Shown: positions 1 through 9,674 of the stretch, piece by piece
Position numbering within the stretch: the first letter of the stretch is position 1
How the letters are laid out: each line of letters opens with the position of its first letter
NCBI RefSeq assembly: GCF_026672255.1
Contig: NZ_JAPOHA010000006.1
Location: 1 to 64,000, forward strand
Direction of reading: 5' to 3'
Length of the DNA: 64,000 nucleotides
DNA from: Caproiciproducens galactitolivorans
GTDB lineage: Bacteria; Bacillota; Clostridia; Oscillospirales; Acutalibacteraceae
Made by a program: the position numbers and the translations under genes
Notes under the pieces: model-generated
What the model was told of the DNA's origin: nothing
The model's input: the letters and a program-made list of their open reading frames with translations, nothing else
Database searches by the model: none

Positions 1-27
1 ACTTTTTCGAGACCTTTTGCGATACTT

Positions 28-1425
28 TCATTTTACCGAAAACACAGGTACTGCCTCTATATAGTTATTTCTATTAACTTTACCTAAATCATTGAATAAA
101 TCAAGTTGAGTTATTGAAGCATTTCCTTTTAAATATTTATTTGCTCTCAAATCAATTTGTGCTCCAATTGGACCTGAAGGTACATTTAATTTTATTCCGG
201 GCTTCACTTTATATTCAACAACTTTCCCACAGTCTAGCTTCCAATCCAATTTAATTGCCATATCATTTCTAGCAAAATCTACACTAGGCACATCATTTAG
301 TAATCCAAATCCGCCGGGTTTTGTTATTTTTTGTTTGCTATCCAAAACCATTTTAAATGTGTCTCCTTCCTTTAAAGTAATTATATTATTGTAGGGGTTA
401 TAACCATCAGGCCATGGTGACTGCTCTTTTATTAATTTAAAGTAATCATCAATTGTACCGTTTGGATTATATTTTGAAAATTCATTCCATGTCTTTTCTG
501 AACCTATACCTGAATTCCTCCAAAAATTATCATATCTTGCCGCATCTTCTAAAGACATTAACTCTCCGGAATATACCCTGCCCTCAGCAACCTGTTTCGC
601 TTCTTTTCCGATTATTTCAGGATTCCCTGCGGTTGTTACTTCATCGATTACACTTTTAGCCAGCTTTTCCTCTGCACATTTTGCTACTTTACCAAGTATC
701 AGGGTTCCTCCGGCCCAAACGGCTGCACCTGTTACGAAATTACCCACGACACCTTCCGCGGTTACCGTTCTGCCGTCCTGAATACATCTTCCTGCATAAA
801 CAGCGCTGTCGATTGCCCCACCGGCATAAGAGCTTGCCACCAATCCTGCTCCGGAAACGATTACCGCTCCTGAAGCGAATCCCCCAATTGAGCCCCACAT
901 AAATCCGTCGCTGAATCCATCTATAAATGTTCCGCCGTTCTGTACACTTTCGATTCCTTCTGTTATTCCGCCGATTCCGCCTCCTACGACAGTACATACT
1001 GCGATGACCATCAGTTCCGGTCCGGCAATTACAACAGCCGCTATTGCAATCCCGGTAACCACGGTTCCCACCGCTATTTTGAACCAATTTTCTTGATACC
1101 ATTCTTTTTTAAGTCCGGCTATGTCTTCCAGTCGATCGATAAAACTGTTTGATTCTTTTTCAAGGCGCGTTTCCATCTTTTCATATGTATCTTTTGAAGA
1201 CGATATAAACAGGCTGATATTTTCTATTTCAGTATACAACGCTTTCATACTTTTTTGAATATCTGCGATGGACCCGTCGATATTTCTTCTCCGCTTTATC
1301 TTGGAATCCACGCTGCCAAATACATGATCCATAGAGGATTTTAAATCTTCTAATGTGATGGCTATCGTATGAAACTGCATTGCACAACCTGCCAGCTCGT
1401 CTAAAGATACTTTTATAGACCCCAA
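28..1425 (-). CDS. Putative type VII-secreted polymorphic toxin
   Basis: This 465-residue protein is the last gene of the type VII secretion operon in the window. Residues 1-110 are a charged helical hairpin-like region resembling WXG/LXG-type export domains, but I see no clear W-x-G. Residues about 115-250 are Gly/Ala/Val-rich and membrane-friendly, as in the pretoxin region of many polymorphic toxins. The last ~180 residues (from about Y285) form a separate globular domain with W-P-D-G-Y, P-G-G-F-G and S-G-P-I-G-A-Q patches. I do not recognise its catalytic family; a distant relation to TNT-like or ADP-ribosyltransferase toxins is speculation. The start is TTG at 1423-1425, chosen because AGGGGGA lies 8 nt upstream. 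An immunity gene would be expected beyond the left edge. Being an effector is inferred from position and domain layout. Confidence 0.6.
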   Translation of the reverse strand: MGSIKVSLDELAGCAMQFHTIAITLEDLKSSMDHVFGSVDSKIKRRRNIDGSIADIQKSMKALYTEIENISLFISSSKDTYEKMETRLEKESNSFIDRLEDIAGLKKEWYQENWFKIAVGTVVTGIAIAAVVIAGPELMVIAVCTVVGGGIGGITEGIESVQNGGTFIDGFSDGFMWGSIGGFASGAVIVSGAGLVASSYAGGAIDSAVYAGRCIQDGRTVTAEGVVGNFVTGAAVWAGGTLILGKVAKCAEEKLAKSVIDEVTTAGNPEIIGKEAKQVAEGRVYSGELMSLEDAARYDNFWRNSGIGSEKTWNEFSKYNPNGTIDDYFKLIKEQSPWPDGYNPYNNIITLKEGDTFKMVLDSKQKITKPGGFGLLNDVPSVDFARNDMAIKLDWKLDCGKVVEYKVKPGIKLNVPSGPIGAQIDLRANKYLKGNASITQLDLFNDLGKVNRNNYIEAVPVFSVK

Positions 1426-1461
1426 ACCATAAATCCCCCTTTCGCTTAATTTTAAGGATAT

Positions 1462-1758
1462 TTACATAAATTTATCTTGAGCCGTTTCTTGATCCCCGTT
1501 ATCTTTTTCTAAAAGATAACGATTTAAAAATGCTTCCTCTTCCGCATCCTGATATCCCATAAAATATACTTTATGGATCTGGTCATGATTAAAAAGATAC
1601 ATGTAGTTTTCATTAATATTGCCTTCCGGGTAAAGACATCCTATGTAATCCCATTCTGTATCTGTTCCAACCTGAATCTGTTTGCGGCCATAAACCATAA
1701 TTCTTTTTGTCCCGTTTTTTAAAATGACAACCGAGCCAATCGGTAAATATTTATCCAT
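1462..1758 (-). CDS. DUF4176 family protein
   Basis: A 98-residue soluble protein whose sequence (Y-L-P-I-G-S-V-V, Y-I-G-C-L-Y-P-E-G-N-I, F-N-H-D-Q-I, G-Y-x-D-A-E-E) matches the DUF4176 family. This family repeatedly occurs beside WXG100 and LXG toxin genes in Firmicutes and may assist effector secretion or folding; its mechanism is not known to me. It sits 36 nt upstream of the toxin-like gene and in the same operon. The start chosen is ATG at 1756-1758 because GGAGG lies 8 nt upstream; an ATG five codons earlier overlaps that ribosome binding site and is unlikely. The C-terminus is acidic and polar (residues ~80-98). Confidence 0.75.
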   Translation of the reverse strand: MDKYLPIGSVVILKNGTKRIMVYGRKQIQVGTDTEWDYIGCLYPEGNINENYMYLFNHDQIHKVYFMGYQDAEEEAFLNRYLLEKDNGDQETAQDKFM

Positions 1759-1791
1759 AAGAAATGCCTCCATAAATTTATTTTTTTAATC

Positions 1792-4700
1792 TTACTTATT
1801 GGGATTCTCTTTCTTTTTTCTTTGACTTATGAAAACGAGCGCGAATAATAGAATTGCAAATACACCTGTACCGGCAATGGAACCGACAAACAAGGGAGTA
1901 TTGTTGAACCAACGCGTAAAAACGTTCGTAGTTACAAGGAAATTTTTAATTTCGACCGGAGTTTTATTCCCTGCCGCATCCAGCGCAACAATCCTTACGT
2001 TTTGTTTTGCGTTATCACTTGGAATACTGAAGCTGTAATTTTCACCATCAGCAGCATACTTTACCTCGTTATTGTTTAAATAGACGACAACTCCATCGAG
2101 AACTAAATTGTCTTTTACGGAAACGGTTGCATCTTTGCGCTCAAGGGCATATTGGCAGTTGCTTTGAAGGTCAAGCGGTTCAATGATCGGCGGGGTTTTA
2201 TCAACACCGAATACAATCTCCGCTTTCTTTTTCTCATCAATATTTTCATTTACGTTTCCGGCGGAATCTTCCGAATAAATTGCTACCATATATTTCCCGT
2301 CACCCGAAAATAAGGATTTCTTTACCGTATAGATATACTGGCGCCACTGTCCGTTGCCGCCTTTTTGCGCTACGGTATAATCCTTGCCTTCCGTTAAATC
2401 GCTCGGAGTCCCGTTCTTTGTCATTTTCACGGAAATGGTATTCTGTTTCAGACTGTCAACATTTGTTTCCGTCATTACTACATCCATTTCATTCTTTACA
2501 TATTTCCTGTCGATCTGCTGGAGGGAATTGTCCAAAGTATAAACAGAGCCAAAGCGGTTTACGGAAAAGGTGATGGTTTTATTTGTTGCATTCCCTGCAA
2601 GGTCCGTAATTTCGGCATTTAATGTATAGATATCATCCACATTCCGGGTTTTGGGGAAATTCACGAAGGTATAAACCCGGCCATTCGTAACGTTTTTATA
2701 CCCGCCGTTCAGTGTTACTGCTTTTCTGTTGGCACCTTTCAAAGTGATCCGTACATTATTCGTATCAAAATTATTATCCGAATACGATACCACCGGTATG
2801 ACATCGCCTTTATTCGCCGATTGATCTGCTATCCCTGTAATTTCGAGTGCCGGTGTTGTTTTATCAATATAGAATACCTGTTCCGCAAAATCAGCCGCTT
2901 TGTTTCCCGCAAGGTCGGAATACTGCGCTGAAAATGTGTATTTTCCGTCCGCCGCATATTGAATCGTTGCCGTATGTATGTCGCCGTCGGTCGTCCATTC
3001 GCTTAGCGCAGGAGCTGCAATCTCCCTGTATTCTCCGGTATCATTATTTTCGGCTTTTAAGTTTAATTGGAACGGAGCACCGTCAAGCCCCCAATTATGC
3101 TCGGTGACTTTTATGGTCGCGATTCTGTCCGCTTTGTAGTAATTGGTATTGCGTGCATCATTATTGTTGTAAGTAACTTCAATCACCGGTTTTGTATTAT
3201 CAATTGTGAATTTTGTTGGATTGACTGAATTTCCGTAGTCAATCGCATTGCTTGCATTTTTTGCGAGATCCGTACAACTCACGGCAAATGTATAATCACC
3301 GTCGCCGAATGTGCCGTAATCAATCACCATCATCCATTTCTTTTGATTGTTACCCGTCTCATCGGATGCTACCGCCTGGAAAGCGGGAGTAATATTGATC
3401 TTTTTACCGTCCTTTTTAACATCCAAGATAACACCGGAATTTTTATAGTTCAACTCCGTAATGGTAATCATGGCTTTCCTGTTTATGTTATTTCCCAAAT
3501 AGGTATTGTTTGAAAAGGCATTGTTGTCATAGGCAACTTGAATGACAGGCGGTGTAATATCCATTGCTAAGCCGATGCTTTTTTTATAAGAATTCCCGGT
3601 TTTATCCGTTGCAACAACCGTAATGGTTATATCATTGCTTTCAAATTCCTTTCCGACAATGAATGAGTCGTCCGCTTCGAACAGGTCTTTATCGACTTCA
3701 TTCGAATCAAATTCGGAATCGCGGGAATTATATTCCTTCTCCTTGGCCTTTACCGTAATTACCTTATCCTTTTTACCCGGAGCAGAAATCGTTGTGACAA
3801 CACTTTTGATTCCTGAAGCAATCCCGTTTGTTTTCGGATCTTTTACAACCACCCGGAAAGGAACATCGCTGTTGTACAATCCCACCTTTTCACTGGAAGG
3901 TAATGTGATTTGAATGGAATTCTCCGGTAAATTCGGTTCAACCGTAGGACTGATATTGTCAAACACCATTCCGTCCGAACGGAAGTAAGCGATATTTCCG
4001 GCGCCATCGGTTACCTTCGCGTAAATTACCGCCATTTTGTTTGACTTTTTAGACAGCTCAATTTTGGTTCCCGCCTCATACGGCCGCCAAGGAAATCCGG
4101 AAACATCCTTGCTTGATTCTTCATATTTCGAATTGCTTTCGTAATATTCAACGGACGAAACCGAAGAGAGATTGTCCGCTGCGGAAATCCGAACAGACTC
4201 CGATGAATCGTAAAAAAGCCCAAAGGATACCGTATTGATAAAAGAAGTCCAGATATTGTTGTCAACTGCGATTTTTGCCGTTGGTGCTGTTTTATCAAAA
4301 CTGATTTTCTTCGTAACACGGTTTGTAATTTCATCGGTGGCAGACTTTTTCAGATAAAAAGTAGCCCTTATCAATTCATCGTTTGTATACGTCAGTTCAT
4401 TTGTCCAGGCAGTACCGTCTGTACTGATCAGATCGTATCCGTTAACCGGTTTCACCACAATCTTTTCAAATTTTGAGTTATACCAGGCTGTTTCTTCCTT
4501 TATAGGGGCATCATTCACTGTAAAATCATGATTTGAAATATTGTCGCGGTCGATTGTTAATGGATAGGAGATTGTTTTCGCAAGATATAAGTCATCGGCA
4601 GCCCTTGTTGCGGTTACTATAATGGTCACCGAACCGGTCGCTGCATTTGCAGGCGTTTTTGCCATCGTAACGGTTCCACAGGCGTCAACATTTGCGTCGG

Positions 4701-6915
4701 CAGAATTCTCCGTGACCTGATAAGTTATTGGGCCGTTGCTTTGCCCGCCGCTCACAGGATTGGTAAACGTTTGTCCGTATTTAATATTTGCCGGTTTTGC
4801 CGTTGCAAAAGCCAGCCCGGTTTGCTCCGCTTTATCAATGGTTAAAGTATAGGAGGCATCAGCGGGATTATAAACTGCATTTCCGGCTTTCGCTGCCGTA
4901 ACAACGACCGTTCCGCATTTTGTTACATTCCTGATTTCACCGGTACAAGAATCAATCTGCGCTTTTCCGGTATCTCCTGTAATGGAATACACAGGGGCCG
5001 CTGTCGTTTGGCCGCCGCTCACCGTATTGACAAACCGAAATCCAGAGGAATAGGTTTGTCGGGCAGGCGCAGGAGTAGTAAAAAGAAAATCGGTTTGATC
5101 GGCTTTATCAACCATCAAGGTATACGTCTTTGTTATTGGGTTATAAAGATCGTCTCCGGCTTTTGTTGCGGATACAACAATGGATCCGCAACTTGTCACA
5201 TCCGTTATTTCACCTGTGGCCGCATTGATTTTTGCTGAATCCGACCCATCGATGATGGAATACGTAACCACACCGGTGCTCTGCCCGCCGGTTGCCGTAT
5301 TTATGAAAGAAAATGATGGCGAGTATTTTATATTCCCAGGATTTTTATCTGTAAAATCAAAATCCGTTTGATCTGCCCGGTCAATTGTAACCGTATAGGC
5401 CGCACTCGTTTGATTATAATCGTCATCGCCTGCTTTGGTTGCAAGAATATCAATCGATCCACACTTTTTAACGTCTGTTAATACACCTGTAGAGGGGTCG
5501 ATTTTTGCAACTCCTGTTCCTCCGGCGATGGAATAGGTTGGCTTCCCGTCTGTTTGGCCTCCGGAAGCTTTATTTTTAAAACTGAACTTAGGGAAATACG
5601 TTTGTTGTGGGGGGGCTGGATTCTCAAAAGCGAATCCGGTTTGTGAGCCTTTTTTAAAATTATACTCGAGTGGCAAACTGAATGAAGGGTAATATTTATC
5701 ATCTCCACCGTATTCAGCCGTAAACGAATAGCGGCATACCGGCCCAATTGCCGCAAACTTTATCGAACGGTCTGGCAGTGTGACTGTTTTTATATTGATA
5801 TTTGCGAATTTGAATGTTATTATTCCTGATGCATCTTTGGGAAGGCCTGTAGCAGTAAGTTCAATCGATTTCGGTCGAACCTGGCCGGTTGACGGGTTAG
5901 CGGCCAGCGTAAATGTTATGTCATTTTTCGAAACGTTGACCACCGCTTCCTGACTGCTCACATCTCCTAACACACCTGACATAACACAATAATATTTTCC
6001 TGCATCTGCTGAAGTGACCTTTGACAGGGAAAGGGTGGCATCATCAGAACCGATCATAATGATATCCGAAATATTTTTCTTGTACCATTGATAGTGCGTT
6101 GCATTCTCTGCCGTTACGGAAAGGGTCAATTGATCCCCAACATGTAAATTAACATTCTCTGGTTGCGCGGTAATCAAAACCGGTTTGGGAGAAATCACAA
6201 TGGTTTGTTCCCCATCGGCCGGATCCGAATAGAAAGTATTGGCGGTGTAACTGCCGTACCCTGTTTTTGATACCGTAAAATGAGAGGAAGCTCCGCTGCC
6301 CTGGCATTCAATATTGGTTCGGTATATTTCATGGCATTTCGCATCGCCGTTTTGATCGGTTTCAATTTTAAATGCATATCCGCCCGAAGCCGTGTGCCCG
6401 GAGTCGTCAACGGAACCGGATTCCTTATACCCGGATTCTAACTTACCAGAATCCGTTACGTCGTCATCGTCGTAACCGTCAGGGATTGTCTGCCCGGAGA
6501 CAACCGCGTTTTCAATCGGATTCTTACTATCCGTAACATGAATCGTATAGTATTTCGAAGTATCCGCCATATTGATTTTTACCGGATGATCGCCGGCCTG
6601 AATATGTTTTTCAACGGTATAATAACCCGTACGCTCCGCTGAAATATAATATTCATTTCCGGATATCAGTTCAAAAGTTGCGATACCGGAGGATGTATTC
6701 TGGGATTTCAGAAATTTCTTCATCGAATCTTTCACGGTAACTTTTACATCATCCAATGGATTTGTTCCATCCGATACATGGACCTCCACTTCGATATGCG
6801 TGGCGTAAGCGGTAACCCCATTTTGCGCTATAAAACCTGTAAACAGTGCTACGGATAAAATCAGTGCCATTACCCTTATCCTGAGTTTTTCTTTCGTACG
6901 GTTCATTTCGTGCAT
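1792..6915 (-). CDS. Giant Ig-like repeat surface protein, membrane-anchored
   Basis: A 1707-residue protein with an N-terminal signal peptide (hydrophobic stretch about residues 15-38 ending in A-Y-A). Next come two carboxypeptidase-regulatory or Big-like segments and an I-set Ig domain (around 245-330, with Y-x-C-V-M-S-G). After these lie about four near-identical ~95-residue repeats containing G-G-Q-[ST] and A-T-K-A-G-D-D, each starting A-[DE]-Q-T. Many further Ig-like domains fill the rest, with the signature D-x-T-x-P and D-x-A-G-N. A single membrane helix near 1670-1693 is followed by a Lys-rich tail, so the C-terminus is a stop-transfer anchor with no LPxTG. The first ATG overlaps the previous gene by 13 nt; an ATG three codons later is possible. 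It probably forms a long cell-surface stalk; its place in the type VII operon suggests a structural or adhesive role, which is inference. Confidence 0.75.
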   Translation of the reverse strand: MHEMNRTKEKLRIRVMALILSVALFTGFIAQNGVTAYATHIEVEVHVSDGTNPLDDVKVTVKDSMKKFLKSQNTSSGIATFELISGNEYYISAERTGYYTVEKHIQAGDHPVKINMADTSKYYTIHVTDSKNPIENAVVSGQTIPDGYDDDDVTDSGKLESGYKESGSVDDSGHTASGGYAFKIETDQNGDAKCHEIYRTNIECQGSGASSHFTVSKTGYGSYTANTFYSDPADGEQTIVISPKPVLITAQPENVNLHVGDQLTLSVTAENATHYQWYKKNISDIIMIGSDDATLSLSKVTSADAGKYYCVMSGVLGDVSSQEAVVNVSKNDITFTLAANPSTGQVRPKSIELTATGLPKDASGIITFKFANINIKTVTLPDRSIKFAAIGPVCRYSFTAEYGGDDKYYPSFSLPLEYNFKKGSQTGFAFENPAPPQQTYFPKFSFKNKASGGQTDGKPTYSIAGGTGVAKIDPSTGVLTDVKKCGSIDILATKAGDDDYNQTSAAYTVTIDRADQTDFDFTDKNPGNIKYSPSFSFINTATGGQSTGVVTYSIIDGSDSAKINAATGEITDVTSCGSIVVSATKAGDDLYNPITKTYTLMVDKADQTDFLFTTPAPARQTYSSGFRFVNTVSGGQTTAAPVYSITGDTGKAQIDSCTGEIRNVTKCGTVVVTAAKAGNAVYNPADASYTLTIDKAEQTGLAFATAKPANIKYGQTFTNPVSGGQSNGPITYQVTENSADANVDACGTVTMAKTPANAATGSVTIIVTATRAADDLYLAKTISYPLTIDRDNISNHDFTVNDAPIKEETAWYNSKFEKIVVKPVNGYDLISTDGTAWTNELTYTNDELIRATFYLKKSATDEITNRVTKKISFDKTAPTAKIAVDNNIWTSFINTVSFGLFYDSSESVRISAADNLSSVSSVEYYESNSKYEESSKDVSGFPWRPYEAGTKIELSKKSNKMAVIYAKVTDGAGNIAYFRSDGMVFDNISPTVEPNLPENSIQITLPSSEKVGLYNSDVPFRVVVKDPKTNGIASGIKSVVTTISAPGKKDKVITVKAKEKEYNSRDSEFDSNEVDKDLFEADDSFIVGKEFESNDITITVVATDKTGNSYKKSIGLAMDITPPVIQVAYDNNAFSNNTYLGNNINRKAMITITELNYKNSGVILDVKKDGKKINITPAFQAVASDETGNNQKKWMMVIDYGTFGDGDYTFAVSCTDLAKNASNAIDYGNSVNPTKFTIDNTKPVIEVTYNNNDARNTNYYKADRIATIKVTEHNWGLDGAPFQLNLKAENNDTGEYREIAAPALSEWTTDGDIHTATIQYAADGKYTFSAQYSDLAGNKAADFAEQVFYIDKTTPALEITGIADQSANKGDVIPVVSYSDNNFDTNNVRITLKGANRKAVTLNGGYKNVTNGRVYTFVNFPKTRNVDDIYTLNAEITDLAGNATNKTITFSVNRFGSVYTLDNSLQQIDRKYVKNEMDVVMTETNVDSLKQNTISVKMTKNGTPSDLTEGKDYTVAQKGGNGQWRQYIYTVKKSLFSGDGKYMVAIYSEDSAGNVNENIDEKKKAEIVFGVDKTPPIIEPLDLQSNCQYALERKDATVSVKDNLVLDGVVVYLNNNEVKYAADGENYSFSIPSDNAKQNVRIVALDAAGNKTPVEIKNFLVTTNVFTRWFNNTPLFVGSIAGTGVFAILLFALVFISQRKKKENPNK

Positions 6916-7352
6916 CCATCCCCGGTATTTTTATTTTTTGAATCCTGATACAAAACTTCATAGCGATTGCTATGAAAAATAAAATGCATTTCAAAATTAA
7001 AGAGCAAAGCAAACAATGCTGCTGCCTGCTGCCATAACGGCGGTCTGATAAAGAACATCAAAACATTTACAAAAACAGACAAAACAAAAAGAAGATTAAA
7101 GAAAAGCGCCGGTTTATTGGGATAAAACCATTTCGATTTTTTCTTTATTTCCGCCTTTTCCTGTCCTGTTTTTAAAGGAAATAAATAAAAGAAGGCGAAT
7201 GCAAGAATAAGGAATCCCCAAAACACAGCGCCCGCGCATATACTGATCATTTTATTGTTATTTTCCTGTAGATATGGAAGCGCAAAAACAACAGAAGAGG
7301 AAGCAAACAACATGATGATGGTACCTGTCAGAATGATTTTCGAGCGCAGCAA
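6903..7352 (-). CDS. Four-helix integral membrane protein, unknown
   Basis: A 149-residue protein with four likely membrane helices (about residues 5-25, 38-60, 80-102 and 106-127) joined by a short Lys-rich cytoplasmic loop (K-K-K-S-K-W) and ending in a polar tail. I do not recognise a family. It begins with TTG at 7350-7352, supported by GAGGTGA 6 nt upstream, and immediately follows the stop of the preceding gene. Its end overlaps the start of the Ig-repeat protein. Its position between the kinase/phosphatase block and the surface protein suggests a membrane component of the same type VII machine, but nothing in the sequence proves that. Confidence 0.6.
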   Translation of the reverse strand: MLRSKIILTGTIIMLFASSSVVFALPYLQENNNKMISICAGAVFWGFLILAFAFFYLFPLKTGQEKAEIKKKSKWFYPNKPALFFNLLFVLSVFVNVLMFFIRPPLWQQAAALFALLFNFEMHFIFHSNRYEVLYQDSKNKNTGDGCTK

Positions 7353-7353
7353 G

Positions 7354-7974
7354 CTATATCACCTCATCCGAATGGATAACCTTAACATCTTTAACCAACT
7401 TGAACTGATATCCATCTTCCTTTTTATTCTGTTCATTATGGATTCCCGTTTCCGCCAGTACCTCGGTGGCATCTCCGTCGGCTAATACTTCTGTTGCATC
7501 TTCTGGAAGCACCTGTTCATCGAATAATACTTCTGTAGCTTGACGGGCTGCGTGATCTTCAATTGATTCTGCATCTTCTGCTAAAACATCGGTTTTTGGA
7601 TATTCTTTAGGCAAAAAAACGGATTCTTCACGCAAAACTTCCGTTTGAAGGCTTTCTTCTTTAACCGTTTTGATTTTTTGTTTTGAATCGGTTGTCTTTT
7701 CTGTATTTCCTGACTTTGTAAATCGGGTACTTTTCCCCTTCGGTTTCGCGGATGGTTCCTGCTCTAAACGGAACACCCCCGGTTTATGATATTTGCCTTG
7801 AGCAGCAGTTTCCTCCCGGATTTTTTGAATTTGCTTTGATGCGGTACGGCCGCTCAAATCACCGATCACAGATACCATATTTTGTTTTAAAAACAGAAAA
7901 ACCAGTACAAAGAGCAGGATTCCTGCAATTGAGAATCCGGCGATTGAAATCATCTGCCAGCTGGCTGCATCCAT
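7354..7974 (-). CDS. Single-pass membrane protein with five T-x-V-L tail repeats
   Basis: A 206-residue protein with one N-terminal membrane helix (about residues 8-29) and a long charged, probably disordered cytoplasmic tail. The tail carries T-[ED]-V-L at residues 111, 128, 147, 161 and 170, each in an acidic context. FHA domains typically bind phospho-Thr with preference at the +3 residue, and Leu at +3 is present in all five. The same operon encodes a Ser/Thr kinase, a PP2C phosphatase and two FHA proteins, so this looks like a kinase-substrate scaffold. I do not recognise a named family. It follows the kinase gene by 11 nt. The phosphorylation role is inference from motif and context. 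Confidence 0.6.
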   Translation of the reverse strand: MDAASWQMISIAGFSIAGILLFVLVFLFLKQNMVSVIGDLSGRTASKQIQKIREETAAQGKYHKPGVFRLEQEPSAKPKGKSTRFTKSGNTEKTTDSKQKIKTVKEESLQTEVLREESVFLPKEYPKTDVLAEDAESIEDHAARQATEVLFDEQVLPEDATEVLADGDATEVLAETGIHNEQNKKEDGYQFKLVKDVKVIHSDEVI

Positions 7975-7985
7975 TTACATTCCTC

Positions 7986-9674
7986 CTATTGATTCCGATA
8001 CGCATTTTCAATTGCCTTTTCCGTATCCGGAAAACGGCGCATGATACTCATTTTCATTTCTCCTGTTTTTTCTGTGGCGGCGGAAATATTCGCCGTGCTT
8101 TGTTTTACAGTATGAAATACGCTGTATACATCATTTTTCTGTATACCATCCGTCCGAAATTTCCTTGCATAGGTTTCGATGGAATAGGCTGCAAGCTTAT
8201 AAACCTCCAGCTTTACGATTTCACTTTCCCCCTGATTCTTGTCAACGATGGACAGCAATTGTTTCATATTGTTCCAATACGGACCATACTTTCCTTTGTC
8301 CGATGCTTCTTCGATATTCAGCGTAATATCCCGGTTGAACTTTCCGATATCGCGGTACACCGCGGCCATGTAATAATAATCCGTATCTTTTATCCCGTAG
8401 CTCACCGCATCCTCAAACCACTGAATGGAGCTTTTCATTCTGGTTACTTGGTTATCACTTTGCTTCGTTTTGCCATAGTCGTAATAATACCAATACAGTT
8501 TTCCAACTTCAAAAGCCAAATCTGCGTAATCCTGCGTTTGCTTCAGCTGTGTTAAATGGGGGATTATTTCTTTTTTAAGCTTCTTTTCTTCCTCAACCGT
8601 AAACACCGCGTCTTCCTTGAACGCATTAATCATACCGATATACGCATCCTTGGAAGTCGGTTTAATTCCGGCTGCTTTCCTGTAATAATCAACCTTTTCA
8701 ACGTCGGTCGACGCCTTTACCGCCATTTGAATATTGTTGCTGTAGTCGGCATTGTTCGTCCGCGTCTTCATTGCCTGTCCAAAAAAGCCCACGGCCAGAC
8801 TCAAAAGAAAACAGGCGGCAACGATGCCAAACCTCCGTAATTTGGATTTTTGTTTTTCTCGGTACACGTCATCAATTTCTTCGTAATGGTTTAATGCGTA
8901 TAGAAGTTCCGCACAGGATTGATACCGATCGTCGGGGTTGAGCTGTGTACATTTCTGTATGATTTTTTCCAGCCCGCCGGACAACTGCGGATTCCAGTGC
9001 CGAATGGGGTAAAGTTCATAAGGCGGTTCGCACGGATTTTGGCCCGTTACCAAATGATAAAGAGTCGCGCCAAGGCAATAAACATCCGTTCTTGCGTCCG
9101 TTTGTCCCTTTCCGCCGAACTGTTCCGGAGCCGCATATCCCTTCGTCCCAAGGCTCACCGTATCGGCCAGATTCTGTTCTTTATATTCTCTTGCAATACC
9201 GAAATCAATTAATTTCAAATAGCCATCGGGCTTAAGCATGATATTGGCAGGCTTCATATCCCGATAAATAATCGGCGGTTTCCGGGTATGCAGATATTCA
9301 AGCGCTTCGCAAAGCTGTTTTGCCCAATCAATCACTGCATCCTGCGGCTGCGCCCCGTATTCGTTTAAGACCTTGTCCAAAGGCTCTCCCTCTATATAAT
9401 CCATGATTACATAGATCACATTTCCGTTATCGATGATATCCACGATTCTGGGCAGGCACGGATGATCGAGTTTCTTAATCATATTCGCTTCAACAATTGC
9501 GCTTTGAATGATCACCTGATTGTTTTTGTCTCTGGCTTTTTTTTCAATCTCTTTGACCGCCCATTGCTTGTTGAGACGTTTATCCATTGCAAGATATACC
9601 TTTGACATACCGCCCTGACCAATTAATTTCAGAATTTCATATTTTCCGTCTACAACCGATCCAATGGTTATCAA
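7986..9674 (-). CDS. Membrane Ser/Thr protein kinase (PknB/PrkC-like)
   Basis: A 562-residue protein with an N-terminal Hanks-type kinase domain (about residues 10-265). It has a Gly-rich loop G-Q-G-G-M-S, Lys41 in A-V-K-E, catalytic Y-R-D-M-K-P-A-N (Asp139), D-F-G at 157-159 and A-P-E-Q at 182-185. The HRD His is Tyr, as in many bacterial and plant relatives. A single membrane helix spans about 282-300. The outer ~260 residues are helical and TPR-like, rich in Tyr and Lys, with no PASTA repeats, so ligand sensing must differ from PrkC. It overlaps the PP2C gene by 4 nt (ATGA), indicating coupled translation of kinase and phosphatase. Likely substrates are the T-x-V-L proteins of the same operon and perhaps EssC. 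Confidence 0.9.
   Translation of the reverse strand: MITIGSVVDGKYEILKLIGQGGMSKVYLAMDKRLNKQWAVKEIEKKARDKNNQVIIQSAIVEANMIKKLDHPCLPRIVDIIDNGNVIYVIMDYIEGEPLDKVLNEYGAQPQDAVIDWAKQLCEALEYLHTRKPPIIYRDMKPANIMLKPDGYLKLIDFGIAREYKEQNLADTVSLGTKGYAAPEQFGGKGQTDARTDVYCLGATLYHLVTGQNPCEPPYELYPIRHWNPQLSGGLEKIIQKCTQLNPDDRYQSCAELLYALNHYEEIDDVYREKQKSKLRRFGIVAACFLLSLAVGFFGQAMKTRTNNADYSNNIQMAVKASTDVEKVDYYRKAAGIKPTSKDAYIGMINAFKEDAVFTVEEEKKLKKEIIPHLTQLKQTQDYADLAFEVGKLYWYYYDYGKTKQSDNQVTRMKSSIQWFEDAVSYGIKDTDYYYMAAVYRDIGKFNRDITLNIEEASDKGKYGPYWNNMKQLLSIVDKNQGESEIVKLEVYKLAAYSIETYARKFRTDGIQKNDVYSVFHTVKQSTANISAATEKTGEMKMSIMRRFPDTEKAIENAYRNQ

Noticed and set aside
7752..8555. Plus-strand frame of 267 codons
   Set aside because: Shadow of the kinase and the T-x-V-L protein genes; Phe/Ile-rich composition without motifs.
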